A stretch of 64,000 bases of DNA from Isoetes taiwanensis (GCA_021234155.1 JAJEKV010000018.1:20505252-20569251), one strand, 5' to 3'; numbered from the stretch's first letter, positions 43,550-55,400 are shown. Translations and numbers: made by a program. The notes: generated by a model from the sequence alone, not told the origin.

Positions 43550-44185
43550 CTGTTACGGCCAAATTCACAGAGCAAATTTTGCCCGCTTGGGATACCCAGA
43601 TCAACCGCCGCCCACACCACGTATCCTAGATCCTCCCTCGTTGATCAATATGGGACTGGCCCAGTCGGTGTTCTTCATATCACAGATGATTGGAACCCCT
43701 CAGTAAGTTCCCCTAAGTGAATAACAGGCATCTGCCAAAGACTTCCCTGGAGCAAACAGCCGGCTACCTGCACAGTAGCACAGTCCGACCTCTGGAGGCC
43801 CTAGCCTTCACTGGGATTACCACAGCAAAATCGGCCTGCCCAATCTAAGGTTTCCTCCAGGTCTTAACTCAATCAAATCAGTCTCGCTTGCAGAATTGAG
43901 ATCTTCTCCAAAACCCAATTCCGACTACCTCCATCGAATTCGTTCTCCGGGCTTTATAATTAAGCCTCTGGAGTTCACTGCAGTCCACTACAGTGTAAAA
44001 CCGACCTGCCCATGCTTTGATTCGATCCGAATCATAGCTCCTTGCCACCACTCTCAGAATCTGCCGGTCTGATACAAATTCGTCCATCTATTCCTTATAA
44101 TAGGTTTTATAACCCATCCAACCCATTAATGCCACGTGTCCATATAATCTTTATATTTAACATAGCTAACTTGCATTCCTTTATA

Positions 44186-45996
44186 ACATAGTATATAATC
44201 TTTATATTTACAAGAAATTTATCGCGGCGGCCAAGGCCGCCGCGAACATTTCTTTTGTCCCATATGCTGCAAAAGACATTTTGTATAAAGTCGAAAGAAT
44301 TTTAGTTTTGAACCTGCAAAAGTTGAACTAACTGTGTCTAAGATTTGGACAATTCTAAACTCTCGTATTTATTCAGATAAATGATTTTGCTGAAATTTAG
44401 ATAAGAACTTTACAATGAATTTTGAGCTCCACAGTTTATGACATGAGAGGAAAACTAGCTCATTAGACTAGACTTGTATACTATGGTTTGAAACTTGTCT
44501 TTCACCTTTCTAGTGTTTGTGGAGGCCACAAAACACTAATTGTGGAGGCTTTTATAAATAGTCATTTTCCATTGCTATTCGAATTAATATGGCAGTTTCG
44601 AAAGTTTTTATGTCGATTTGTGACTATGGATTTACGTCTACAGTATTTTGCCACGTGGGGAAGGAAAACTAGCCTTGGCCTCGCCCCCCTCAGAGCAAAA
44701 ATACGCAACCCAGTTGTTACTTCTCAGTCCGGTTCGGTGCCCCAAAGCAGGGTTCATTAGATACTATTGGCTCGAATTATTTTGTCACAGTGCAAACCAA
44801 GCCCCCGGCCTATTCCAATGGCTGAAGAACCAGAAAATAAAACTGGTGTGGATTGTCCACAGAAGAATCGTCAATGAGCCCACGTACCATATGGAATTTG
44901 TATGTAATTAAAATTTTATCTGAAGAAGATGGGCTCTGGAGGCAATGCTCTGTCGATAGCAGTGTTGGGGTTTTACAACAGTGACATGAATTTTTTGTTT
45001 GGCGTTGGCCCCAAACCTTATTATGCAGTAAATATATATAGTATGAATGATTATCACTCATTGTTGGAAGATTCTTCAGCTCTTCAGCAAGGAAAAGGGT
45101 CATATGACTGGTGAGATTAAATGGTGTTCACAAACCAGGAGCTACATTGAGCTGCCCGCCTCCTCCATCACCCAAAGCTGCTATATAAGCCGCAGCTCTC
45201 TCAAACGCCTCAGTATTGAGTGTTTTTCCATCACCCACGGCTCCAAAATCCGTCAGATTGAAAACACTGGGTCTTAATCGAGGAATAGGAAGTCGTTTTC
45301 TGACCATACTCCATCGATTTAAGCCTCTCATAGCCAAATAATTACTCTGATATCCAAATAAGAGCAAAAACAGGGCCGCCCAAAATATGAAAATGCATCT
45401 TCTCCTTACTAGAGATGAAAATAAGGGTACGTTGGAGACCATCCTTCTGAGATCTGCACCGTTTCGCCGAGTCATGGAAGGATCAACCACTGAGGAAGGG
45501 ATCATTTTGTTGCGGCCCTGTTACCTTTTTTTTAAAGCCAGGAAAATACTGTCAGCAGCTAGCCCCCGCTTGGATCCAGCTAGAGCTCTGCATCCGTATA
45601 ATCGAGCTCATGCATGACAATGCCTCTCAAAGGCTGCACCAAGCGGACCTCTCCCACAAAAAAAAATTCGTCTGCTATGGCGGATCACAGTTCCTCACTT
45701 GCTATGGCCTCTGTGCTATGCGGATCACAGTTCCTCACTTGCCCGCTGCACTTATCACTGGATCTGGCTATGGCATGCAGAGCAGAGCGGAGCAGCAGAG
45801 CAAAGCACGAAACAGGCGAAAAGAGAGGAGAGGATTGCTTCCAGAGCAAGAAATCCAGAGCCCTCAAATTTTCTTTCTTATTTTCATTTTTTCTTTTTCA
45901 AAAACACGTGTCGCCCCCAAATATTTTGCTGGCGAAAAAATATTAGGTTCAAACAAAAAACCCAACTGCTTTATATATGTTTAGAACATAGCTAAC
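44186..45996. mobile_element. 1.8-kb insert in the LTR carrying a captured gene piece
   Basis: Comparing the LTRs shows that 44186-45996 is foreign. Near its left edge TTTACAAGAAATTTATCGCG leads into a near-perfect GGCGGCCAAGGCCGCC palindrome, like a CACTA terminus. Before it, ATAATCTTTATATTTA repeats the LTR sequence 44146-44162. The right edge carries ACATAGCTAAC, also an LTR phrase. The insert holds a pectin-lyase-like first exon on the minus strand. Its ends are not a clean TIR pair, so rearranged insertion is likely. Confidence 0.65.
45060..45505 (-). pseudogene. Pectin-lyase-like / polygalacturonase first exon, broken
   Basis: From an ATG at 45505 the minus strand encodes a basic N-terminus and a signal-anchor helix (CIFIFWAALFLLLFGYQ, residues ~37-53). 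Then comes RPSVFNLTDFGAVGDGKTLN followed by EAFERAAAYIAALGDGGGGQ and LNVAPGL. That is the highly conserved start of plant glycoside hydrolase family 28-like pectin-lyase-fold proteins. A TGA interrupts at 45128. The frame then continues TPFNLTSHMTLFLAEE, again as in the family. Catalytic residues (in later exons) are absent. Such proteins act on pectin in the secretory pathway and wall. The copy lies wholly within the insert in the Gypsy LTR, so it is a captured or transduplicated fragment. Confidence 0.8.
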
Positions 45997-46300
45997 ACTA
46001 GTTCTATTAACAATAACATAGTAATGCTAACCATGCACCAATATGAATCTTTCGCCTCTACAAACCCAGCTCCTTCCGCACTAATATTTGATAATTTATA
46101 CAAACCGTGCCCCTAGCGACCCATTATCTGCCGCTAGCAACCATTGTCACTTATCCCGCATTCCGTCACCATAGACTGATTACAGTCAACTTGGCCTATT
46201 AATCGCAACTGCCCAGCAATTGTGACCAACAGTACCCCCGTGCTCATGGACGTCCGTCAAGTGTCTGATTCCGGCTATACCCTTGGGAGCACCTGTAACA

Positions 46301-47100
46301 CTTTATCTTTAGACTGAGATTCCACTAGCTAAGTTATGGGTGTGTCAATAACCATTTCTGTGATGGCATCTCAGATCTGGAGCTTCAACCCTAATTCCAC
46401 TACCACAGTTAGTAGTTAGCAAAACACCGCCCTCAAAATTGAAAACGCTCACATCCAGTTGCCAAACATTCGATTGACTATCAGGGGAGCACTGCCATAA
46501 CTTTCAAATCATAATAGTGGCTTGGATTCGTGCCAAGTAGGGAGCAGATACTTTACATTTTTGCCAGGTTTTATTTTTTGAATTTCATGACTAATTGATG
46601 TTGATTAGTGGAGTCGCTACCTATCGTCACAAAAGAAAGCCATAGTTGAGGCTTTGCTCCCAAATGTCATCGCCGCCAGTGGAATCTCAGCCTTAGATTT
46701 GTAGAGGCAACTTGATCCATTTTCGCCAACTAAGTTGTTGAATGCAAAACATCTATTATCCAGGGCAACATTTGTGTTCTGGTATCCGAATATGCTCTTG
46801 ATAATCTAATGGCAACATTTGTTGACCAAATCAATCACACCAGCAAACTTTAGCTTTAATTTCACGTTTTTTTATTTTATTTTTTTTAACCTCATATTTG
46901 ACATCTTTCAAGACTTTAGTTGTCGAAACCACAGTTACATCAACAACTGGAGGTAACTTTGTATAATCACCAAAATGTGCAGTACAGTTTCCAAGGTTCC
47001 TTTCACTTCCGCAGTAAAATCCAAATGAAACATGAAATACAAAATTGAGAATAAATTATAAATTACTCAACCTGCTTTTCTTAAGCAGGAAGATCCTCGT
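46301..47100. other. Intergenic, 3' of the histone deacetylase gene
   Basis: The stretch from 46301 could be the other half of the LINE split by the Gypsy element, but the frames are too degraded to confirm. Downstream of the deacetylase stop (minus strand), AT-rich TAATTTATAATTTATT at about 47045-47060 could serve in 3'-end formation. No gene seen. Confidence 0.4.
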
Positions 47101-49935
47101 TTATAAAGTTCTTGGCACATTTTGTGTGGTGACAGTTTGGCTATAGGACCTTTGCTCAACAGTGGTGGTGGTTGCCGTTTCAGATGCAGGTGCAAAACTT
47201 TCATAGTATGAATTGAATGGGAGCGCTCCTGAATTGGTAGAAGTGCTGGTGGTGGATACACCATAAGCCAATCGTGAATAGGAGTTACCGTAGGCTGAGA
47301 TATGTGAGCTTGGTGGCCATGGACCGCCCCCAGCACTTGTAGTCTCCTGATCATGCTTCCCTGCCGATGATGCACTAGAAGTGTGAACTGTTTCCTTGGT
47401 TGGAACCAATGCTAAACCACCTTTTGTCGATCCAGTTGTTCCAGTATCTTTCATTTCCTCATCGGCCTGCTCCATTTCAAGTTCGGGAGGCTGAAAAGGG
47501 AAATAAATTCATAAATCTAGCAAGCTATAGAAAAAACCAAATTTTCAAGAGAATATGCAGTAACATTGTAGGCAGGAAAAGAGATGCAAAATGGACAGCA
47601 AGTGGACAAACCAATGCTTTGAGTGTTTCTGCAGGCTTGGCTGTATCTTCATCAACTTCGCTTTCCTCATCCTAAAAAGCAAACCATTTCGGACTTAAGA
47701 CATTTCCATGAAAACCAAATGATGACATAATATTTGACAGCTAACCATAGAAGTTGCTTCTGTCGGTTCCGGTTTCACCCTTTTAGAAGATCTGTCATCT
47801 TTATGTGCTGGCGATTGTCTCCTGCAACACATAAAGCTATAGGGATGAAGATGCAATATACCATCTCTATAGACTCAGCAATCATAATCGCTTAGACTTC
47901 AAACAACAACAAAATCACTCATTAAGTTCCTAATAAGTTCAATCAGATTATCCATCCCAATTACCTTGAATGATTGATATCATTAGAATTTTCTGTGTTA
48001 CGTCTCCTGGGCTCATCTTCAGACTCTGAATCTGACAATTCGCCATCCCAAATCCGGGCCTTTCCATGTCCTTCCATATCCTCTTCTTCCTGTCAAAGCT
48101 ATTCTAAGAAGAATTCTGGCAAATAAAACAACTAATATATGGAATAGAACATACCTCATCACCAATCTCTGTATCTGGAGGTCTTTCATGAAACTGTACA
48201 CTGGGCACATGTTGCAGCTTTGACAAGTTCTCCAACAGCCTAGTTCTGTTGCAAATGTATCAGATAATTGTTTGACTACATATCTGGCATTTTCGTATAT
48301 GTCTAACAAGGGAGAAAATTAGGACTTACCTTATGTTATCAAGATATGGTGCCGAATTTTGGTTTTCCATGTTACTGGGAGCCACATGCAGCGTGTAGTC
48401 TGGACCAAAATATTCATAATATTCATTGAAAGGCATTTTATCATCAAGCTCAACGCCCACAGCAACTGCTGACTACATAATTATGCATCAGTCAAAGACA
48501 TGTCTGTACCAGGAAATTACCATATCATATGAAAAGTTTAGTACCTCATAACACCAGCACCTGGCAACATTTCGAATAGTGTACCCACCACCACCCAACA
48601 ACAGCAGAGGCACGTTAAATGAACGCATAAACTTTACGCATTCAGCATGCCCCTTCACGGATAAATTAAAACAACCTAACCTGTCACCAGACAAGGAATC
48701 TGCCCCACATTGAAGAATAACAGCCCCAGGTTGGAAAACCTCCATGACCTTTGTTATAAGGGGCTTAAACAATGACTGATAACTCTCATCATCAATTCCA
48801 TCATTCAATGGAACATTCAAGGAATAATATTTTCCTTTACCATGGCCAACGTCTCTAAGATCACCTGTGCCTGGAAAATAATCTCCAAACTTATGGAATG
48901 ATACGGTCATGACTCGATCTGTTGTGTAAAAGGCTTCTTCAACGCCATCCCCATGATGAATATCAATGTCAATGTAGAGCACCCGCTGCAGCATTTCTAT
49001 GTTATTTGAGGACTTGGGAAACAACAATACACTCATTAACTTCGTACTTTTATCTTATTATTATTGGTCTTCCACTTTGACATTACTGCTTCAAGATGAC
49101 AAGAAGTGGCATACGAATGAAATTTTTATTTGCCACATTTAGCAAGAGGATTTCAATTTCCAGCTAAAAATGAAGATCTCTTTCTTTGCCTCATGACTGA
49201 GAGGCATCACATTTAATGACACGCTTTGTCAAAGCAGATAGTCACCAAACCCAAAAACATAGACTTCAAACTTTGAACTCTATCAGAAATACGGCTAACT
49301 TACACCACTGGCATGCACAGATCAGCTAATTACGTACTAAAACAAAGCCTTCAGCGCTCTAATTAATTAACTTGATGATGTTCTAGATTAGGATGAATGC
49401 TACTAACCTGATGATATTTAAGAAGTTCAAGGATAGCAAGAACAATATCATTCACGTAACAAAACCCAGAGGCTTCGCATTTTTTTGCATGGTGTAACCC
49501 TCCTGCCCAATTTATTGCAATATCGGAATGCATATGGTTGAGCTTAACAGCACCTCCAACTGAACCACCAGCATAGGTCTGACAAAAGGAGTACAGCCCA
49601 TCAAAGACGGGACAATCCTCGCCCACATTAAAACGCTTCAAAGCTCTGAGCTGCTCGTGTTGGCTCTCTGGAGTAACCCCTCTTAGAAACGAGATATAAT
49701 CATCCGCATGGAAACGGCAAAGATCCTTATCCTTTGCAGGATGCGGCTTTAAGATCTCCATTCTTTGATGCAAACCATAATGCATAAGGAGGGAATGGGT
49801 CATTCGAATCCGGTGAGGCTTCATGGGATGTCCCTGTCCATAATAGTAGTTCCCTACTTCTGAATCATAGAAATAAGCCACACGTTTTTTGCGACCTTCG
49901 GGACCTGCAAGCAAGGAGTTGCCACTACCATCCAT
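47101..49935 (-). CDS. HDA19: Class I (RPD3/HDA19-type) histone deacetylase, eight coding exons
   Basis: Minus strand, coding exons 49935-49408, 48985-48545, 48472-48330, 48245-48155, 48089-47965, 47821-47746, 47671-47612, 47490-47101. All introns are GT-AG and all phases join, giving 617 codons plus stop. Residues ~17-375 are the deacetylase domain: [25 protein letters not shown] (His148/149), [10 protein letters not shown] (Asp184, His186), [11 protein letters not shown] (Asp272), GGGGYTIRN (Tyr311). All zinc ligands and the charge-relay residues are present. It would remove acetyl groups from histone lysines in nuclear corepressor complexes. The sequence is closer to HDA19 than HDA6 (e.g. 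[15 protein letters not shown]). Residues ~400-490 are acidic/basic linker ([12 protein letters not shown]). The last ~130 are Ser/Thr/Tyr-rich, longer than the ~500-residue Arabidopsis protein. The 5' flank is repeated in the array to the right. No break was seen; probably functional. Confidence 0.93.
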
Positions 49936-50410
49936 TGGGAAGTGCCGGAAGTATCAGAAAATGCAGAGCTCCATTCCGGCGAAGGAATTGGCGCAGCACT
50001 TCTAACCTTGGAGTCTCATTTGGCGGGGACAAATAGAAATCATCCTTCCGTACTTCCGTGCTCGTAGGATTTCTAATTTCTTTTCTTGGCCCCAACAATT
50101 TTGGCTTGGCACCATTTTGAATTATTTTTGTCATAGCATTATTTAGCACATATGAATATACCAACTCTCGCCATATCATTTTCATTTGGGGTGTCTCACA
50201 ATGTTTTGTGACCATTAGATCATGCAATATCCCGCAAAATATCCTATGGCAGTCCCTGTGATCCGTCCCATGCAAATCAAGATGGGGTCAGACAGCCCCA
50301 TGTTGACCCGATTTGCAAGGAGGCATTTAAAAACACCAATCCAATGGTTATCACTCTCACATCAAGCATACAACAGAACATACATACTATACTTTTCACA
50401 GTTAAGTAAA
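49936..50410 (-). promoter_or_regulatory. 5' flank and probable leader of the histone deacetylase gene
   Basis: About 470 bases upstream of the ATG, containing GGCGGGGACAAATAG and TTTTGAATTATTTTTGTCAT. The segment is copied at 53741-54180 and 60025-60470 and in part at 57041-57190 and 63600-63800. No TATA box can be assigned with confidence on the minus strand. Because copies exist in the array, reads from this region will map ambiguously. Confidence 0.5.
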
Positions 50411-50413
50411 CCC

Positions 50414-51600
50414 CTTGTTGCCTCTATTTCTTCGTGAGGAATTGAACCTCGTGTTTCACCGCATCTAGAACAAAAGAAATATATGCACAATAGAAAATAG
50501 GGCAATAAAGAATGATCCGACCTTGGTACCGTCGACCCTTCTCCATTTGCTCAACGACAAATCATGGGTTTTTTCTTACTGCGAAAATCTCATTTCTACG
50601 CCTAAGTCTTTGGGCTTTCCAAATCTAAAACATGCCGCGAGAAAACCGCCAAAGCTTTGGCTATGGCTATGGTAGAACATGCAATTGAAGGTATGGCTTC
50701 CTAAGCCTGGCCCTCCGGCCACAATAACCGCCTTCCTCTGAGAATCTTTGTGGCCCGCGAAACCTCCATCCCTGAACCTTCTGGAACCCAAAAAAATACT
50801 AAACTTTTCACAGCAAACCCTTGTTGCTTCTATTTCTTCAGAGGAATTGAACCCCTATGTTTCACCAGAAGACGGAACAAAAGAAATATTTGCACAATAG
50901 AAAATAGAGCAACAGCAACAGTCCAGCCTTGGCTGCAAATCGACCCTTCTCCACTGCTCAACAACAAATCTGCCAGGTTTTCTTCCGTGAAAACCTCATT
51001 TCTGCCTAACTGCGGGGCTTTCCAAATCTAACGCATGCCGCAGGAAAACCGCAAGCCTGGCTATAGCTATGGCCGAACATGCAACTGAAGGTATGGCTTC
51101 CAGCAAAGGCCTGGCCGCCTCCACAAGCCCTGTCGCCGCCTTCCTACAGGAATACTGTGGCCACGAAACCTCCATCCCTGAACCTTCTGGAACCAAAAAA
51201 AATACTAAACGTTTCACAGCAAACCCTTCTTGCTTCTATTTCTTCAGAGGAATTGAACCCCCTATGTTTCACCAGAGGACAGAACAAAAGAAATATATGC
51301 ACGATAGAAAATTGAGCAACAGCAACAGTCCAGCCTTGGCTGCAAATCGACCCTTCTCCACTGCTCAATGACAAATCTGCCGGGTTTTCTTCCGTGAAAA
51401 CCTCATTTCTGCCTAACTGCTGGGCTTTTCAAATCTAAAACATCCCGCAGGAAAACCGCAAGTCTGGCTATGGCTATGGCCGAACATGCAACTGAAGGTA
51501 TAGCTTCCGGCAAAAGCCTGGCCGCCTCCACAAGCCCTGTCGCCGCCTTCCAACAGGAATACTGTGGCCACAAAACCTCCATCCCTGAGCCCAAAAAAAA
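50414..51600. repeat. ~400-bp subrepeats, block 1 (three copies)
   Basis: Units begin near 50414, 50818 and 51225 with TTGCCTCTATTTCTTC or TTGCTTCTATTTCTTC, so the period is 404-407 bases. Each runs through GGAATTGAACC, a GGGTTTTCTTCCGTGAAAAC box, a TGGCTATGGCTATGG box and GAAACCTCCATCCCTGA. Short frames stay open on both strands across copies (e.g. plus MAEHATEGMASSKGLAAST; minus VEAARPLLEAIPSVACSAIA). Confidence 0.88.
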
Positions 51601-53219
51601 ATACAGAAAGAAAGAATAATACTCCTATTTGGAATCTACCATGCCAGCATCAACAAGCTACGTATTTTCATACGAATATAATAACAAACCTTAGACAATC
51701 TTATGTAATAAATGTAAACTTTGTGATTTCGGCCACATTATCGCTTTTTTTTTTAATTAAAAACATCCATGCCGTAGATCTCGCAACCATTGGATCGCAA
51801 CAAATAACTGAGGCCCTACACGTGCCAATGCCAAGAAACACGTCTCTGAATGGTGGAGGAATCTAATCTTCCACTTTCCAGCCCACCCCGCATAAATTGG
51901 TAAGATCCATCTCTGCAAAAACACAAACATATTACAAGATTAATTATAGCAGCACACAAATCGCTTCTCAGAAATTGCTGGATCTATTTAATGCACAAAA
52001 TGCCCAAGAATTTCTCATGCTCGTGCAGAAGAACCTATATGTAATTCGAAGATAATGTGAACTTTCGCCTTCAAATCTCTGCATCAAAGGCAGCCTGAGC
52101 AAACATCAGAATAAAGAAACTTCCTGGGGGGAATTCAAACCTTTAGAAAAGTTGTTTCTGCCAAATTGCAAAGATTTTGAATCTCTGCTTCAACCCCTAA
52201 AAGCAACCCAAGCTGTGTTCCACAGCTCCTCCAATCGGCCAGTCCAAAAGTGCAGATCCATCCTGCACAGCCTCCCTGCCAAGAAATCCTTCAGGGTTTT
52301 CAAAACTTTCTATTTTTGTTGCCAACAAATCCCATCATTGCATCGCCTTTGCACAAAACCATCGCCAAATCCGACGGTCCATAGGATTTCGGCAAAAAAA
52401 AAGGCATGTGGACGTCCTATTTCATCATTGGGAAACCCAAATTGTAAGCCGATCTGCATGGAGTTTTTGAAATTCATGGGATGCTCTTGCTAAGCCCGGA
52501 ATTTTGTCAAATAGTTTCTCAACTTTTAGCACAGAATACGGTTTGCGCTAGTTTATTGGATCTCATAGGCCGATTGGTCTCCATGGACGATAGAAACTAT
52601 TCAATTCAATTGCAATCCATTTCAATTCAATTATAATATACATTTTTAGCAAACTTCTAGAAAGTGTGAAGAATAAAGGCAAATTCAACCCAAAATCAAT
52701 CTTCCAACATCGATCTACACAAAGAGAATTGATTTCTAATATTCATTTTTTGGTCTAACAAAAAATCTGACTTAGTTCACAAACCCTCGTACAAAAATCT
52801 AATTTAGTTCACAAGCTCGCTAATCCAAAATCCATCGACCTGCACACAGGAGGTTATTGATTTCTAGTCAATTGGTGCATCAAAATAATCAAATCAGTTC
52901 ACAAACCCACTGATCCAAAATTTAACTAAGTTCTACTTGGGGCTTATAACAAGGTTGCAAATTAAACGGGAGTGTTGCAGCACTCCCGTTTCAAAGATTC
53001 TCTTTAAAAAAATACCATTCTCTTAAAATTGGCCTTTTTTGATAAACTCGAGAGTCTTAAAAGGTTCATTATTTTTTTCCTCTCATTGTGGCTCCTCATT
53101 AAGTGACAAGTTTGTTTCTTTGCAAAGAACACCCTTGAAAATGGCAAAATATAGACATGACTCAATAATCTCTGAAAGTGAGATATCAAAAACATCAAAA
53201 TAGAGAAGAAAAAATAATA
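51601..53219. repeat. Array tail unit, copy 1
   Basis: It begins with AGAAAGAAAGAATAATACTCC and carries a T/A-tract (about 51745-51762), TTTAATGCACAAAATGCCC and a small hairpin at 52964-52991. The whole 51.4-53.2 kb stretch is repeated at 55.2-57.04 kb. Shorter versions of its left part recur at 57.6-58.2, 61.66-61.9, 62.4-62.6 and 62.86-63.3 kb. No gene is supported. Confidence 0.85.
52964..52991. repeat. Small GC hairpin (11-bp arms)
   Basis: AAACGGGAGTG ... CACTCCCGTTT around a six-base centre (TTGCAG). An identical copy lies at 56773-56800 in the duplicated unit. Confidence 0.8.
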
Positions 53220-53454
53220 ATTATTTCCTTAAAATTTTTCAGTACATTAATTTGGCACCCTAAAACTTTGGTGCGTATTAAACAATACGCTCGTCAGATG
53301 TTGCAATTGGGCATCTGTCCCAAGTCTCCATGTTTAGTTGTTTTATCAAATATGTTTGACATGTTATGACGTTCTATTAGCTAAATAACAAACAAGAAAA
53401 TAATCAAGTGAATAAATGAACACTAGAACACACAAAAAAAAAATATGTAAAAAC

Positions 53455-53662
53455 AAAAGTGTATACTGGAATACACGTTTGATTTTTTAGAAAGCAAAGG
53501 TGTATTCCAGAATACACTTTGGATTTTCAGAGAAAGCAAAGGTGTATTACAGAATACACTTTGGATTTTCAGAGAAAGCAAAAGTGTATTCTGGGCACTT
53601 TTGCTTTCTCTGAAAATCCAAAGTGTATTCTGGAATACACCTTTGCCGTGTATTCCAGAAGC
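53455..53662. repeat. Tandem plus inverted GTGTATTC(C/T) repeats
   Basis: A ~42-base unit (AGGTGTATTCCAGAATACAC followed by TTTGGATTTTCAGAGAAAGC) occurs about three times in direct order. It is followed by an inverted copy starting CACTTTTGCTTTCTCTGAAA. Long stretches can therefore fold on themselves. The block is present only in the first large unit; in the duplicate the sequence jumps from 57039 straight into the next unit. Confidence 0.85.
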
Positions 53663-53702
53663 AATGCTAGACATATGTGAAACATTTAACAATCATGTGC
53701 AT

Positions 53703-54180
53703 TCGGGACCTGCAAGCAAGGAGTTGCCACTACCATCCATTGGGAAGTGCCGGAAGTGTCAGAAAATGCAGAGCTCCATTCTGGCGAAGGAATTGGTGCA
53801 TCACTTCTAACCTTGGAGTCTCATTTGGCGGGGACAAATAGAAATCATCCTTCCGTACTTCCGTGGGCCCCAACAATTGTGGCACCATTTTGAATTATTT
53901 TTGTCATAGCATTATTTAGCACATATGAATATACCAACTCTCGCCATATCATTTTCATTTGGGGTGTCTCACAATGTTTTGTGACCATTAGATCATGCAA
54001 TATCCCGCAAAATATCCTATGGCAGTCCCTGTGATCCGTCCCATGCAAATCAAGATGGGGTCAGACAGCCCCATGTTGACCCGATTTGCAAGGAGGCATT
54101 TAAAAACACCAATCCAATGGTTATCACTCTCACATCAAGCATACAACAGAACATACATACTATACTTTTCACAGTTAAGT
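53703..54180 (-). pseudogene. Histone deacetylase 5' end, truncated copy 1
   Basis: It copies the deacetylase 5' flank plus the first 38 coding bases (ATG at 53740, reading [13 protein letters not shown]). The break is at 53703, where the sequence joins unrelated repeat DNA, so no catalytic region is present. There are a few changes in the leader and a short deletion around 53868. It could act as a promoter fragment but encodes nothing useful. Confidence 0.88.
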
Positions 54181-54185
54181 AAACC

Positions 54186-55400
54186 CTTGTTGCCTCTATT
54201 TCTTCAGAGGAATTGAACCTCTGTGTTTCACCAGACGACAGAACAAAAGAAATATATGCACAATAGAAAATAGGGCAACAGCAACAGTCCAGCCTTGGCT
54301 GCAAATCGACCCTTCTCCACTGCTCAACGACAAATCTGTCGGGTTTTCTTCTGTGAAAATCTCATTTCTGCCTAAGTGCTGGGCTTTCCAAATCTAAAAC
54401 ATGCCGCAGGAAAACCGCAAGCCTGGCTATGGCTATGGCCGAACATGCAATTGAAGGTATGGCTTCCGGCAAAGCCCTGGCCGCCTCCACAAGCCCTGTC
54501 GCCCGCCTTCCCTACAGAATATCTTTTGTGGCCAATGAAACCTCCATCCCCCGAACCTTCTGGAACCCAAAAAAATACTAAACTTTTCACAAAGAAACCC
54601 TTGTTGCTTCTATTTCTTCGCCAGGAATTGAACCCTATGTTTCACCGTAAGATCGGAACAAAAAGAAATATTTGCACAATAGAAAATAGAGCAACAAAAT
54701 GTATCCAGCCTTGGATTTCTGCAAATCGACCCTTTTTCCACTTCCAACAAACAACCATGCTGTGTTTTCTTCCGGTGAAAACCTCATTTTACGCCTTAAC
54801 AAATAATTTCCAAATCTAACGCATGCCAAGGAAAACATCTAAGCCCTAACGGCTATAGCTATGGCTTCAACATGCAACCCCGAAGGTATGGCTTCCAAAG
54901 AAAGGCATAAGCGCCTCCAAGACAAACCACACAGCCGCCTTCCTACAGGAATACTGTGGCCCATTTAAACCTCCATCCCCGAACCTTCTCGGAACCAAAA
55001 AAATACTAAACGTTTCACAAAGAAACCCTTCTTGCTTCTATTTCTTCAAAGGGAATTGAACCCCTATGTTTCACCTTCGAGGACGTCAACAAAAGAAATA
55101 TATGCACGATAGAAAATTGAGCAACAGCAACAGTCCAGCCTTGGCTGCAAATCGACCCTTCTCCACTGCTCAATGACAAATCTGCCGGGTTTTCTTCCGT
55201 GAAAACCTCATTTCTGCCTAACTGCTGGGCTTTTCAAATCTAAAACATCCCCCCAGAAAACCGCAAGTCTGGCTATGGCTATGGCCGAACATGCAAATGT
55301 TAGGTATAAAAAGGCAAAAGCACTGCCGCCGCCTCCACAAGCCCTGCATTTTCCAACAGGAATACTGTGGCCACGAAACCTCCATCCCTGAGCCCAAAAA
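54186..55400. repeat. ~400-bp subrepeats, block 2 (three copies, unusually divergent)
   Basis: Units start near 54186, 54598 and 55027 (periods 412 and 429). The second and third copies, and the tail unit to about 56.35 kb, carry a high density of one- to four-base indels not seen in other copies. A GC in other units is repeatedly AAG here (CACAGCAAAC becomes CACAAAGAAAC). This could be local assembly error or real decay. Confidence 0.8.

Larger units (their letters stand above)
35895..46300 (-). mobile_element. Ty3/Gypsy chromovirus LTR retrotransposon with nested inserts
   Basis: Minus-strand element with both LTRs, tRNA-Met-type primer site, polypurine tract, and gag-protease-RT-RNase H-integrase-chromodomain in that order. 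Flanks are TTTTA on the left and CTTTA on the right, a 5-bp target duplication with one change. The total of 10.4 kb includes a ~1.6-kb LINE in the RT domain and a ~1.8-kb insert in the 5' LTR. Stops in the zinc knuckle and RT and a changed RNase H motif make it defective. Confidence 0.92.
43551..46300 (-). repeat. Gypsy 5' LTR, interrupted
   Basis: LTR sequence at 43551-44185 and 45997-46300 corresponds to the 3' LTR. It begins TGTTACGGCC at 43551 and ends with CCTGTAACA at 46300. About 28 bases present in the 3' LTR (starting ATTAACGCC) are missing at the insertion point, and a 1.8-kb block replaces them. Confidence 0.9.

Noticed and set aside
44488-44911. Plus-strand open frames in the LTR insert
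   Set aside because: No domain, no splice borders, and they lie opposite or beside the pectin-lyase fragment.
51069-51371. Short subrepeat frames as real protein genes
   Set aside because: They overlap other open frames on the opposite strand, have no splice structure or known domain, and vary in length between copies; kept only as a finding.
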